In this document: positions 11,391 to 20,253 of the stretch, in pieces
Numbering within the stretch: the first letter of the stretch is position 1
Layout: each line of letters starts with the position of its first letter
Source: Limonium bicolor
Taxonomy: Eukaryota; Streptophyta; Magnoliopsida; Caryophyllales; Plumbaginaceae
Direction: 5' to 3'
Assembly: GCA_023374045.1 (NCBI GenBank)
Contig: CM041780.1
Span: forward strand, 29,940,337 to 30,004,336
Length of the DNA: 64,000 nt
Notes under the pieces: model-generated
Seen by the model: the letters and a program-made list of their open reading frames with translations, nothing else
Told to the model about the DNA's origin: nothing
Databases searched by the model: none
Position numbers and translations under genes: made by a program

Positions 11391-11634
11391 TTTCGAAAGT
11401 ATTGAGTCTGAATCTGTACGTATGTACAACAGAGAAGACAGAGAGAAGAAGTCGACTTCTTGTATTGAATATCTGAATCGTCTAATTAGAGTAATCTCTA
11501 TGTATATGCTGTTACAAGGTCTGAATATCTATTTATAAGAGCTAGATAAGTACCGTTGACAAACGGTAGTAACGAAGCTAACTAAACAGACTAAAACAGA
11601 ATTGTTGTAACAGAATACATTCTTATTCTCAACA
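11391..11634 (-). repeat. Copia 3' LTR
   Basis: 244 bp, identical to 24351-24594. On the minus strand it reads TGTTGAGAATAAGAATG ... CAATACTTTCGAAA. A TATTTATAAGAGC block at about 11529-11541 could serve as part of the core promoter region on this LTR. Short dyads such as AAGTCGACTT (11449-11458) are present. Confidence 0.95.
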
Positions 11635-11645
11635 CTCCCCCTCAA
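11635..11645 (-). other. Copia polypurine tract
   Basis: On the minus strand GAGGGGGAG directly precedes the TGTTGAG start of the 3' LTR, the position of the plus-strand primer. Confidence 0.85.
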
Positions 11646-11705
11646 GATGAAGGGCATTGAGATGTACTGAAATCTTGCTGACCAACAGGAGATAAATTCC
11701 CCTCT

Positions 11706-12095
11706 TCAGCCTGGATCATCTTCAACTCTTTCTTCAACACTCCCCCTATCTGCATCAGCTACTTCTGTAGGACCAGTTTGATGCAAGAAGTCTTGGTATT
11801 TGTTGGCTGTCACTGGTTTAGTGAGAACATCTGCAAGCTGGTGCAGACCCGGTATGTGTTTTAATGTGATCAGTCCGTCTTGAAGTTTTTCCCGCACAAA
11901 GTGACAATCAATGTCGATGTGCTTTGTGCGTTCATGGAAGACGGGGTTTCTAGCTATGAAAATTGCGGCCTTGTTGTCGCAGTGTACATCAATTGGAGTC
12001 ACACTGTCCAGTCCCAGTTCTGAAAGTAAACGTGATAGCCATGTTAGCTCTGCTGTCACCCGTCTGATCGATCTATATTCTGACTCGGCAGTTGA
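11706..12095 (-). CDS. Copia polyprotein, C-terminal segment (end of RNase H)
   Basis: The last 129 codons and stop of the copia gag-pol ORF, separated from the rest (20254-24264) by the Athila insertion. It starts inside the RNase H domain with STAESEY and contains the DNKAAI and RTKHIDIDCHFVREK motifs and the usual copia tail LADVLTKP. The reading frame continues exactly from the codon ending at 20254, so the insertion is the only break. Function in the intact element: degradation of RNA in RNA:DNA hybrids during reverse transcription. In the present arrangement this segment cannot be translated with the main part. Confidence 0.92.
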   Translation of the reverse strand, partial: STAESEYRSIRRVTAELTWLSRLLSELGLDSVTPIDVHCDNKAAIFIARNPVFHERTKHIDIDCHFVREKLQDGLITLKHIPGLHQLADVLTKPVTANKYQDFLHQTGPTEVADADRGSVEERVEDDPG

Positions 12096-12364
12096 TGTGA
12101 TAAGTGTCTAAATGAGCATGTTTTATAGGTGTATTTCATATATTATCAGCACTTTTCTGCTCATTTCTCACTTATCTTATGGTTTTCCTCTAGTTTATGT
12201 TTTATTGATTATCTCACAATTTATTGGTTTTAACATGAGGAACAACCAAGCTAGGAGCAAAGTACAACGAAGAGACGAACGCATAGGCACAGACGACTCA
12301 GAAAACGGAGCCCAACACGAAGAATCTAGAGCCGGTAGAAGAAATAAGCTATACATGGAGATAA

Positions 12365-12790
12365 CAGGCGGACGTCTCACAAAGGCTACCGCCCAGTATG
12401 GGGCGGACATCACACACCCAACCGCCTCTGAAATGGGCGGACATCTCTCATTCAACCGCCTCTTAAATGGCGGTTACAGGGCGGAACAGATAGAGGCAAC
12501 CGCCTCTCAAGGAGGCGGAACAGATAGAGGCAACCGCCTCTCAAGGAGGCGGACGTGAGAGAGGCTACCGCCTCGCGGTCAATTTAGAGGCTACCGCCTC
12601 TTAACAGGCGGACACCACACAGACTACCGCCTCGCGGTCAGGCTACCGCCTCGCGGTAAATATAGAGGCTACCGCCTCTTAACTCGCGGACAACACTGAG
12701 GCTACCGCCTCCTTATCAGGCGGACGAGACACAGGCTACCGCCTGGTTCACTCGCGGACACAACAGAGGAGACCGCCTAATACCGGGCGG
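12365..12790. repeat. AGGCGG / CCGCCT inverted-repeat array in the LTR
   Basis: Roughly 13-15 alternations of (A/T)GGCGGAC and CTACCGCCTC, 30-40 bp apart, many as short palindromes such as CCGCCTCTTAACAGGCGG. It sits between the conserved LTR start and the TATA box, that is, in U3. The ORFs crossing it in both directions are products of the repeat. The partner LTR carries the same array at 18658-19077. Confidence 0.9.
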
Positions 12791-12985
12791 TTCTTCAGGC
12801 GTTAATTCCGCGACCAGTTCTTCCGTTCTTCTTCGCGCCGTCGTCTGCAACTCGCCTTATCTATCTACTCCAGCACCGCCTACCATGAATCTCTCACGCG
12901 TGCAGCTGTCTGTCCCCTCTGCAATAAATGAAGATAGCAATGAATGCTCAATCAATTTTACGTACGGATGCCTATCTCAATTCTC

Positions 12986-12993
12986 TATATAAA
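12986..12993 (+). promoter_or_regulatory. Predicted TATA box of the Athila-like LTR
   Basis: TATATAAA within CTCTATATAAACCAAC, about 195 bp after the dyad array. The same context occurs in the LTR at 34908-34915. In the partner LTR of this element it reads CTATTTAAACC, a weaker form. The transcription start should lie about 30 bp downstream; this is inferred, not shown. Confidence 0.65.
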
Positions 12994-13968
12994 CCAACAC
13001 CAATACTGCAACACACACGTACGACCACAGTCTGAAGAAATCAAATAAACACCACACTCCATTCTCTTCCATTTAATTCCTCCGTACACCACACTTCTCC
13101 ATCTTTTATTTATTTTCACCATTTCACCATCACACGTACGTACTCAAACTCAACAGAAGCAGTATATTACAAAGAGAGAAAAGAGGCAGGCGAGTGCAGA
13201 CCCGTATTCGCAGGCAGTTCCTGAGTAATGAATATTTCAGTCTCTACTCTGTTTTTATTTCTGTCAATGTCTGAGTAATCTCATAATTGTGCTTAGGATG
13301 GGTGTTTAACCCAAAATAACTCAGCGTATTATAATACCGAGTTTGCTTATAAATATTTGTTTTGTCTCTCTCTATTATTAAATGTTTAAGAACTGATCAT
13401 TTTTACTCATTTACGGTTTCTCTAATTTCAATGATTTTGTAAAATTAGAGAATAGACCACAAAGAGAGACAAACGTTAGATTTTATTCTCCTTGATTAGC
13501 AGATAAAATCCATCGCTGTTATAAAAAGAATTCTCACTTAAAGCTAATTAATGATTTTAGACTTTTTCTGATTGTAAGAAGTTTAATGAATTAATTAAGA
13601 GCTGTCCTTATCTATGATTTAGAAAGGTCACAAGATAAAATTCTTAACAGACAAATAAGAGCAAACTAGGATTATATTTATTATCTGAGTTATAACCGGG
13701 CGATTTCACCTTCCTTAGCACAGTTTCCATCCACTTAATCCACAACCGTTTTTACTGTTTTTATTATTTCTTTAATAATCCAACAACAAATCAAGCTTGC
13801 CTCCGGCTAAACCCCTTTTACAGTCTTTAGTAACTACCTAAACTAGGATAATTAAACAATCTCCTTGTGGATACGACACTTGTTTTACTACTACGAATAG
13901 GTACACTTGCCTAATAGTTTGTTATAATTCTATATTAATTACAGTGTAGTTTTATCCCAACAAGTTTT

Positions 13969-13986
13969 TGGCGCCGTTGCCGGGGA
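13969..13986 (+). other. Primer-binding site, tRNA-Asp type
   Basis: TGGCGCCGTTGCCGGGGA, complementary to the 3' end of plant tRNA-Asp (CCCCGGCAACGGCGCCA). It starts 6 bp after the LTR. This primer choice is typical of Athila-lineage elements. Confidence 0.93.
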
Positions 13987-14438
13987 GATTGATTCCATCA
14001 ATTTCCCTAGTTTCCGGTAGTTCACCTATATAGTAAATCTGTTAATACTATTAAATTGTTAATCTTGGACATCTGAATTGGACATCGGACTTCGGACCTG
14101 ACTTGGACATTTGACTTCGGACTTTGGACAACTCCTAACATCTTAATATTATTGTCATTTCGTTCCATTGTCATTTCGTTCCATTGTCCTTTCTTTCCAT
14201 TGTCTCTAACTACTAACTTTAAATTTCTTCATTTGTTCCATTGTCCTTTCTTTCCATTGTCCTTAACATTTCATTTCCATTGTCCTTAACATTTCTTTCC
14301 ATTGTATACTAAACTAACTTATAATTTCTGTATACTAACCCTAACGTTTATCAGCCTAACCAATATTTCTGTCTTTCTTATTTTATTTACTAACTAATTT
14401 TGCAGCTTCTCTGACAAACCACAAGTTATCTTCTGTGC

Positions 14439-15742
14439 ATGCCAAACACTCGAACCCGAGGCTCTCCACCAATCAGTCCGAGCCCCGAACCCGAGCGTAC
14501 TTTATTTCAAGCGCAGAGAAACCTGAGAAACCAAGCCATGGCCAATAACGAAGTTATAAATGAAATGGACCATGCAATTCAACCAGAACACCGTGCCCTA
14601 TCTGATTATCACCAACCTAACACGAAGGAAGAGCATCAGCTATAGTTCTCCCTGAACTAACACCAGAAGAAGCCGGACGATGGGTTTTCAAAACCCACTA
14701 CATCACCGCCGTCCGGGATCTAGGCAAGTTTAGTGGAGCGAACCCAGATGAAGCCCCAAATCATCTGAGTCTCTTCCTAGACTTCTGCAATTCCTTTAGT
14801 CAAACCGGCAACGTCAAAGAAAGAATCCGTCTACAACTATTTCCTCACTCGTTGTCGGATTCAGCAAACCGGTGGTACGAAGCCTTCCCTCCCGATCAAT
14901 CACCACATGGCTTCAAATGGCCCAAAAATTCCTTGCCAAATACTACCCAACCAGTAGAACGAGGCAATTGATCGGTGAAATCAATACTTTCTGTCAGGAG
15001 CCGGGAGAAACGTTGTACGACGCATGGGACAGATTCAAAGATATGCTAATGAAGTGTTCCCACCATGGTCTTGACGATCAATCCCTCTGCCTGTCATTCT
15101 TCAACGGTCTGGATGATGGGAACCGACTACTCGTCAATTCCTCTGCAGGAGGAAGTTTCATGATGAAATCTCCTAAAGAAGGAATGGATCTTCTCGAAAC
15201 CATGACGAGCAACGACAGTGGACGAGATCCAAGGAAGAACACCACGAGCAGCAGGCCTACTCCACGTTGAGCCTACAGATCATTTATCGGCTCAGATCTC
15301 GTCCCTTGCAAAGATGGTGGAAAAGCTAACAACATCACAAAACGAAATTGTAAAAACAATAGCTTCCCCACCTACAAGTTCACCACCAGTCCACCTACAG
15401 AAGGATGTGTCATATGCGCCGGTCCTCATGAAACTCATCAGTGCGAAGGCAAAGGCCAGTACGAGGAAGTACAATTCATAGGAAACCGTCCCGGTAATTC
15501 CTACAACAACAACACAACAACAACTATCCATGGAGAAATCACCCGAATTTCTCATGGAAAAATAATGATCAAACCAAGGAGGGCAGAACAACAATTCCAA
15601 CACCTATCAGGGGAACCGACCCCAACCAAACTCTAATATGGGTTAGAGCACAGGTGCCCCTCCAGGTTTCCAACAACACAACAACAACAACAACAACACC
15701 ATCATCCTCTTCTGATCCAAACGCAGAACTCAAAGAGATGAT
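14439..15742 (+). pseudogene. Athila-like gag (frame-broken), element 1
   Basis: Starts MPNTRTRGSPPISPSPEP at 14439 and is interrupted after 68 codons. The frame resumes near 14645 with PELTPEEAGRWVFKTHYI and continues through LFPHSLSDSANRWY, LPSRSITTWLQMAQKFLAKY and FCQEPGETLYDAWDRFKD (the gag core, 14872-15200). A zinc knuckle CVICAGPHETHQC (CX2CX3HX4C) lies near 15407-15445. At least three small indels move the frame. The protein would form the virus-like particle. The same region of the element at 36556-37739 is nearly identical. Confidence 0.85.
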
Positions 15743-15751
15743 GAAGGTTTC

Positions 15752-17181
15752 ATGTCCATAACTCAGAACCAGCTCTCTGCACAAGAAGCCTTCAACCAGA
15801 AAATCGAAGGAAAATTCAATCAACTTGCAGAACATCTTGCTCGAAGACCGCCAGGGGCTCTCCCCAGCCAAAATGAACCAAATCCAAGAGAGCAAGCCAA
15901 GTGCATCTATGTGAAGGAGCACGATGAAGAAAAGACGGAGGTGGCTAAAACAGCTAAAGTTCTAGAACTACACCCTTCCCTCCAAGAATGGGTTGTAGCA
16001 ATTGAGACTTCCAAAAGGAATGTAGCTGAATTGGAAAGCACCGCCAAAGTCTATAAAAATCGCATTCAATCTGAGAATACCTACCTCGAGAACTTGGTAG
16101 CCGGTTATGAACATGAGAAGCTCGAATTTGAAGAAGAAGAAGAAGAGGTTAAGGCGATAACCTTGAGAAGCGGTAAGAAAACCGACGAGATTCACATCCC
16201 GCAACAATCAGAAGAATCCAAAGAGGATAGTGAAGAAAAAGCTGAGGCCCAGCAGAAAAGACATCTCCAAACGTCCTCACTATTCCACCAGCTTCAGAAC
16301 CTCTTCACAAGAACCGCCTATACCATTTCCTCGCCGACTCCAGAAGCAGAAATTGGATAATGAATATGGTAAGTTTCTGGCAATGCTGAAGCAGCTAAAC
16401 GTCAATGTACAGTTTGTAGACCTCATTGCCAAAATGCCAAACTATGCCAAATTCCTCAAACACCTCATATCCAACAAAACTAAATTGGCCGAAGTCGGTA
16501 CGGTACCTCTCAATGTAGCTTGCTCAGCTACTCTACAAAAACCACTACCATCAAAATGCAATGATCCGGGCAGCTTCACTATTCCAGTCACAATTGGTAG
16601 CACCTCATTTCCATACTCCCTATGTGATCTGGGTGCCTCCATTAATTTGATGCCCCTCTCCACTTTCAAAAAGCTGGGAATTGGAGAGATGAAAAAGACT
16701 AAGATGACCCTGCAACTGGCAGATGGTTCGGTAACATACCCAAGCGGAGTGGTGGAGGATGTTATCATTAAAGTGGAGCACTTAACTTCCCATGCGATTT
16801 GTCATTCTAGACATCGATGAAAACCCCACTACACCTCTCATCCTTGGACGACCATTCCTTGCCACAGCCGATGTGCACATTTGGGTAGCCCAGGGGAAAA
16901 TCACCCTTCAAGCTTATAATGAAAAACTCGAGTTTGCATCAGGACGATCTCCAGATAACAAATCCAAAGATCTCAAGTTTGTGAGGGACGCTCAATCACC
17001 ATCATCCCCACTTCTGTTTATCACCCTTCCAGACGGCATGTCTATTACAGAAATACCACCACCAATCCCGGACGAAGAGCGGGATAAGAAAAGAAAACAT
17101 GCATCCCGGTGGAAATTCAAAAAAACCATCGAGTCATGCTTTGGATCTACTCCTCATAACCACCCTCCAGGATCGATCTAA
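15752..17181 (+). pseudogene. Athila-like gag linker and aspartic protease, element 1, with an extra coiled-coil-like segment
   Basis: Two overlapping frames (15752-16360 and 16230-16820, then 16792-17181). The first begins with a Gln-rich linker ending NPREQAK, then has about 83 residues (nt 15902-16150, rich in Glu, Lys and Leu, ending in a run of Glu) absent at this point from the related element, and rejoins at ITLRSGK. The second frame has the protease core LCDLGASINLMPLS (about 16620-16665) and ends near ILGRPFLATADV. Pol then stops: GSI at 17181 is followed by the 3' untranslated region, where RT should be. The long stretch of Glu codons is low-complexity. Confidence 0.8.
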
Positions 17182-18379
17182 CACAAAAGCGTCTAGCTAA
17201 AGACGTTAAAGAAGGGCAGCTTTCCGGGAGGCAACCCGGACGAACTTATCTTTTATATGCTTTTATGCTGTTTTAATTTTCAGGTTCCCTTTATTTTGTT
17301 TTTGCTAACTTAACCCCGTTTATAGTATGGTTGCTTCTAGTGTCTTATGCAGGTGCAATTTCATGTCTACACCGCAACCAAGCTACGCTACTTGAGGCTG
17401 AAGCTCAAGTGTGGGGGAAGTCCAATACACGCTAGCAAAAATAATATCAGGGGAGTACTAGTTTCTTTAAATTATGCTTTTACTTAAATAAATCATGCAG
17501 AGGAGAATTTATATGCTTAAATGAATATTCGTGAGCTTCGTGTTCTCTCTATTTTATCTACTTACCGAAAAGGTCTTCTGAAACTTCCCTTGTTTTTCTG
17601 GTGAACAATGAGGACATTGTTCAAATTAAGTGTGGGGGAGTGTGCCCTTTTCGGTGACATTTTGTGCTTAAATGCTTAATCTCTCTGCTTATCTTGCGTT
17701 TGTTCAAATTCAATATTGTGGACCCTGTATATGGGTTGTTCTCTTTAGGAATAAATATTGTTATGAATTGTGGGATAAATGGTATAAAATGTACAAAATT
17801 TTAAAATTTTGATTACTTTTGAGGAGCATTTTTATGCGGTGTGACCAAATGATTGAAATGGTTGGATTTTTATTACTCAGGGGTTCTTTCTGTCTTCTTT
17901 CTTAGGATTGCTAATGGGTGCTTCTCTGTCAAAAGGAAAAAATAAAATAAATAAGGGACTTACAAGACACCATTGGTAACCAACAAAGAGAGTTGAGTGT
18001 TCTTAAGAACAAAGGCTTGATCCTACATATTATCTTCTCATCTCTTATGCAAAGTGAAACAAATGCATGAATCTATTTTTCCTTTTGTTTTTTCTCCTCA
18101 ATGCCCATTTTGAGAGAAGTTGGCCATGGTAAAAGTTCTCAAAGTCACCTTAAACCAAGTAACATTGAAGTACTCCGGATCATACCCCGAAAACTCTAAT
18201 TTTGTATTTTTGCCCTGAGTACACCTATGCCACCAGTAGGTGATGGATCACACTCCTCTAAAAGTTTAAAGATCATGTACTATTGACTTCTTTATCCTAC
18301 CCTTCATAATAGTATTTGTTAATATTGAGCATTCCCTACTTATTGGGTACATGGTTTTGCTTGAGGACAAGCAAAAGGT
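17182..18379 (+). other. Athila-like 3' untranslated region, element 1
   Basis: Begins with AGCGTCTAGCTAAAGACGTTAAA and the CAGCTTTCCGGGAGGCAACCC motif that is shared with the second Athila-like element. It contains two further AAGTGTGGGGG-like tracts (about 17408 and 17628) before the real polypurine tract, and a hairpin at 17603-17622. No env-like ORF is visible. Confidence 0.8.
17603..17622 (+). promoter_or_regulatory. Hairpin preceding an internal polypurine-like tract
   Basis: GAACAATG, four-base loop AGGA, CATTGTTC, then AAATTAAGTGTGGGGGAG. The second Athila-like element keeps the same stem with a two-base loop (42426-42443). Conservation of both arms suggests a role in the RNA; the role is unknown. 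Confidence 0.55.
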
Positions 18380-18390
18380 AAGTGTGGGGG
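18380..18390 (+). other. Polypurine tract, Athila-like element 1
   Basis: AAGTGTGGGGG directly before the TGTGATAAG start of the 3' LTR. Confidence 0.85.
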
Positions 18391-20252
18391 TGTGATAAGT
18401 GTCTAATGAGCATGTTTTATAGGTGTATTTCATATATTATATCAGCACTTTCTGCTCATTTCTCACTTATCTTATGGTTTTCCTCTAGTTTATGTTTTAT
18501 TGATTATCTCACAATTTATTGGTTTTAACATGAGGAACAACCAAGCTAGGAGCAAGTACACGAAGAGACGAACGCATAGGCACAGACGACTCAGAAAACG
18601 GAGCCCAAACGAAGAATCTAGAGCCGGTAGAAGAAATAAGCTATACATGGAGATAACAGGCGGACGTCTCACAAAGGCTACCGCCCAGTATGGGGCGGAC
18701 ATCACACACCCAACCGCCTCTGAAATGGGGGACATCTCTCATTCAACCGCCTCAATGGGCGGTTACAGAGGCGGAACAGATAGAGGCAACCGCCTCTCAA
18801 GGAGGCGGAACAGATAGAGGCAACCGCCTCTCAAGGAGGCGGACGTGAGAGAGGCTACCGCCTCGCGGTCAATTTAGAGGCTACCGCCTTAACAGGCGGA
18901 CACCACACAGACTACCGCCTCGCGGTCAGGCTACCGCCTCGCGGTAAATATAGAGGCTACCGCCTCTTAAACTCGCGGACAACACTGAGGCTACCGCCTC
19001 CTTATCAGGCGGACGAGACAGGCTACCGCCTGGTTCACCGCGGACACAACAGAGGAGACCGCCTAATACCCGGGCGGTTCTTCAGGGCGATTAATTCACG
19101 CGACCAGTTCTTCCGTTCTTCTTCGCGCCGTCGTCTGCAACTCGCCTTATCTATACTCCAGCACCGCCTCCCATGAATCTCTCACGCGTGCAGCTGTGTC
19201 CCCTCGCAATAAATGAAGATAGCAATGAATGCTCAATCAATTTTACGTACGGATGCCTATCTCAATTCTCTATTTAAACCAACACCAATACTGCAACAAA
19301 CACAGAGCGTACGACCACAGTCTGAAGAAATCAAATAAACACCACACTCCATTCTCTTCCATTTAATTCCTCTCGTACACCACACTTCTTCATCTTTTAT
19401 TTATTTTCACCATTTCACCATAAACACGTACGTACTCAAACACTCAAACAGAAGCAGTATATTTACAAAGAGAGAAAAGAGGCAGGCGAGTGCAGACCCG
19501 TTATTCGCAGGCAGTTCCTGAGTAATGAATATTTCAGTCTCTACTCTGTTTTTATTTCTGTCAATGGCTGAGTAATCTCATAATTGTGCTTAGGATGGGT
19601 GGGTTTAACCCAAAATAACTCAGCGTATCTAATACCGAGTTTGCTTATAATATTTTGTCTCTCTCTATTATTAAATGTTTAAGAACTGATCATTTTTAAC
19701 TCATTTACGGTTTCTCTAATTTCAATGATTTTGTAAAATTAGAGAATAGACCACAAAGAGAGACAAACGTTAGATTTTATTCTCCTTGATTAGCAGATAA
19801 AATCCATCGCTGTTATAAAAGAATTCTCACTTAAAGCTAATTAATGATTTTAGACTTTTTCTGATTGTAAGAAGTTTAATGAATTAATTAAGAGCTGTCC
19901 TTATCTATGATTTAGAAAGGTCACAAGATAAAATTCTTAACAGACAAATAAGAGCAAACTAGGATTATATTTATTATCTGAGTTAACCGGGCAATTTCAC
20001 CTTCCTTAGCACAGTTTCCATCCACTTAATCCACACCGTTTTTACTGTTTTTATTATTTCTTTAATAATCCAACAACAAATCAAGCTTGCCTCCGGCTAA
20101 ACCCCTTTTACAATCTTTAGTAACTACCTAAACTAGGATAATTAAACAATCTCCTTGTGGATACGACACTTGTTTTACTACTACGAATAGGTACACTTGC
20201 CTAATAGTTTGTTATAATTCTATATTAATTACAGTGTAGTTTTATCCCAACA
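18391..20252 (+). repeat. Athila-like 3' LTR (element 1)
   Basis: About 1862 bp, with the same ends as 12096-13962. Differences from the 5' LTR are mostly short gaps, for example loss of CT in the CCGCCTCTTAAC unit and CTGTCTGTCC against CTGTGTCC, with a few substitutions such as CTATATAAA against CTATTTAAA. It is followed directly by CAGGGC of the copia gene. Confidence 0.93.
18658..19077. repeat. AGGCGG / CCGCCT inverted-repeat array, 3' LTR copy
   Basis: Same array as 12365-12790, unit for unit, with small indels inside several units (CGGTTACAGAGGCGG here against CGGTTACAGGGCGG). Confidence 0.9.
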
Positions 20253-20253
20253 A

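Larger units (their letters stand above)
12096..13962 (+). repeat. Athila-like 5' LTR (element 1)
   Basis: About 1867 bp, beginning TGTGATAAGTGTC and ending TTTATCCCAACA. It has a U3 inverted-repeat array (12365-12790), a TATATAAA at 12986, and a right-hand 800 bp nearly identical to the LTRs of the element at 34130-44963. It differs from its partner LTR mainly by one- to three-base insertions and deletions. Confidence 0.93.
12096..20252 (+). mobile_element. Athila-like Ty3/gypsy element lacking RT and integrase, nested in the copia gene
   Basis: Plus-strand element with LTRs at 12096-13962 and 18391-20252, a tRNA-Asp primer site, gag and protease remains, and an AAGTGTGGGGG polypurine tract. 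The internal region is 4.43 kb against 7.32 kb in the related element at 34130-44963. RT, RNase H and integrase are missing, so it is a non-autonomous derivative. It interrupts the copia RNase H codons with no visible 5-bp target duplication (at most one base). It is dead in protein terms, but LTR, PBS and PPT signals remain. Confidence 0.93.

Noticed and set aside
12112..12558. 148-residue ORF and the 86-residue reverse ORF across the AGGCGG array
   Set aside because: Both are created by the GC-rich repeat inside the LTR and are broken in the partner LTR.
13969..13986. Possible tRNA-Asp gene
   Set aside because: Only the 18-base complement of the tRNA 3' end is present, directly after an LTR, so it is a primer-binding site.
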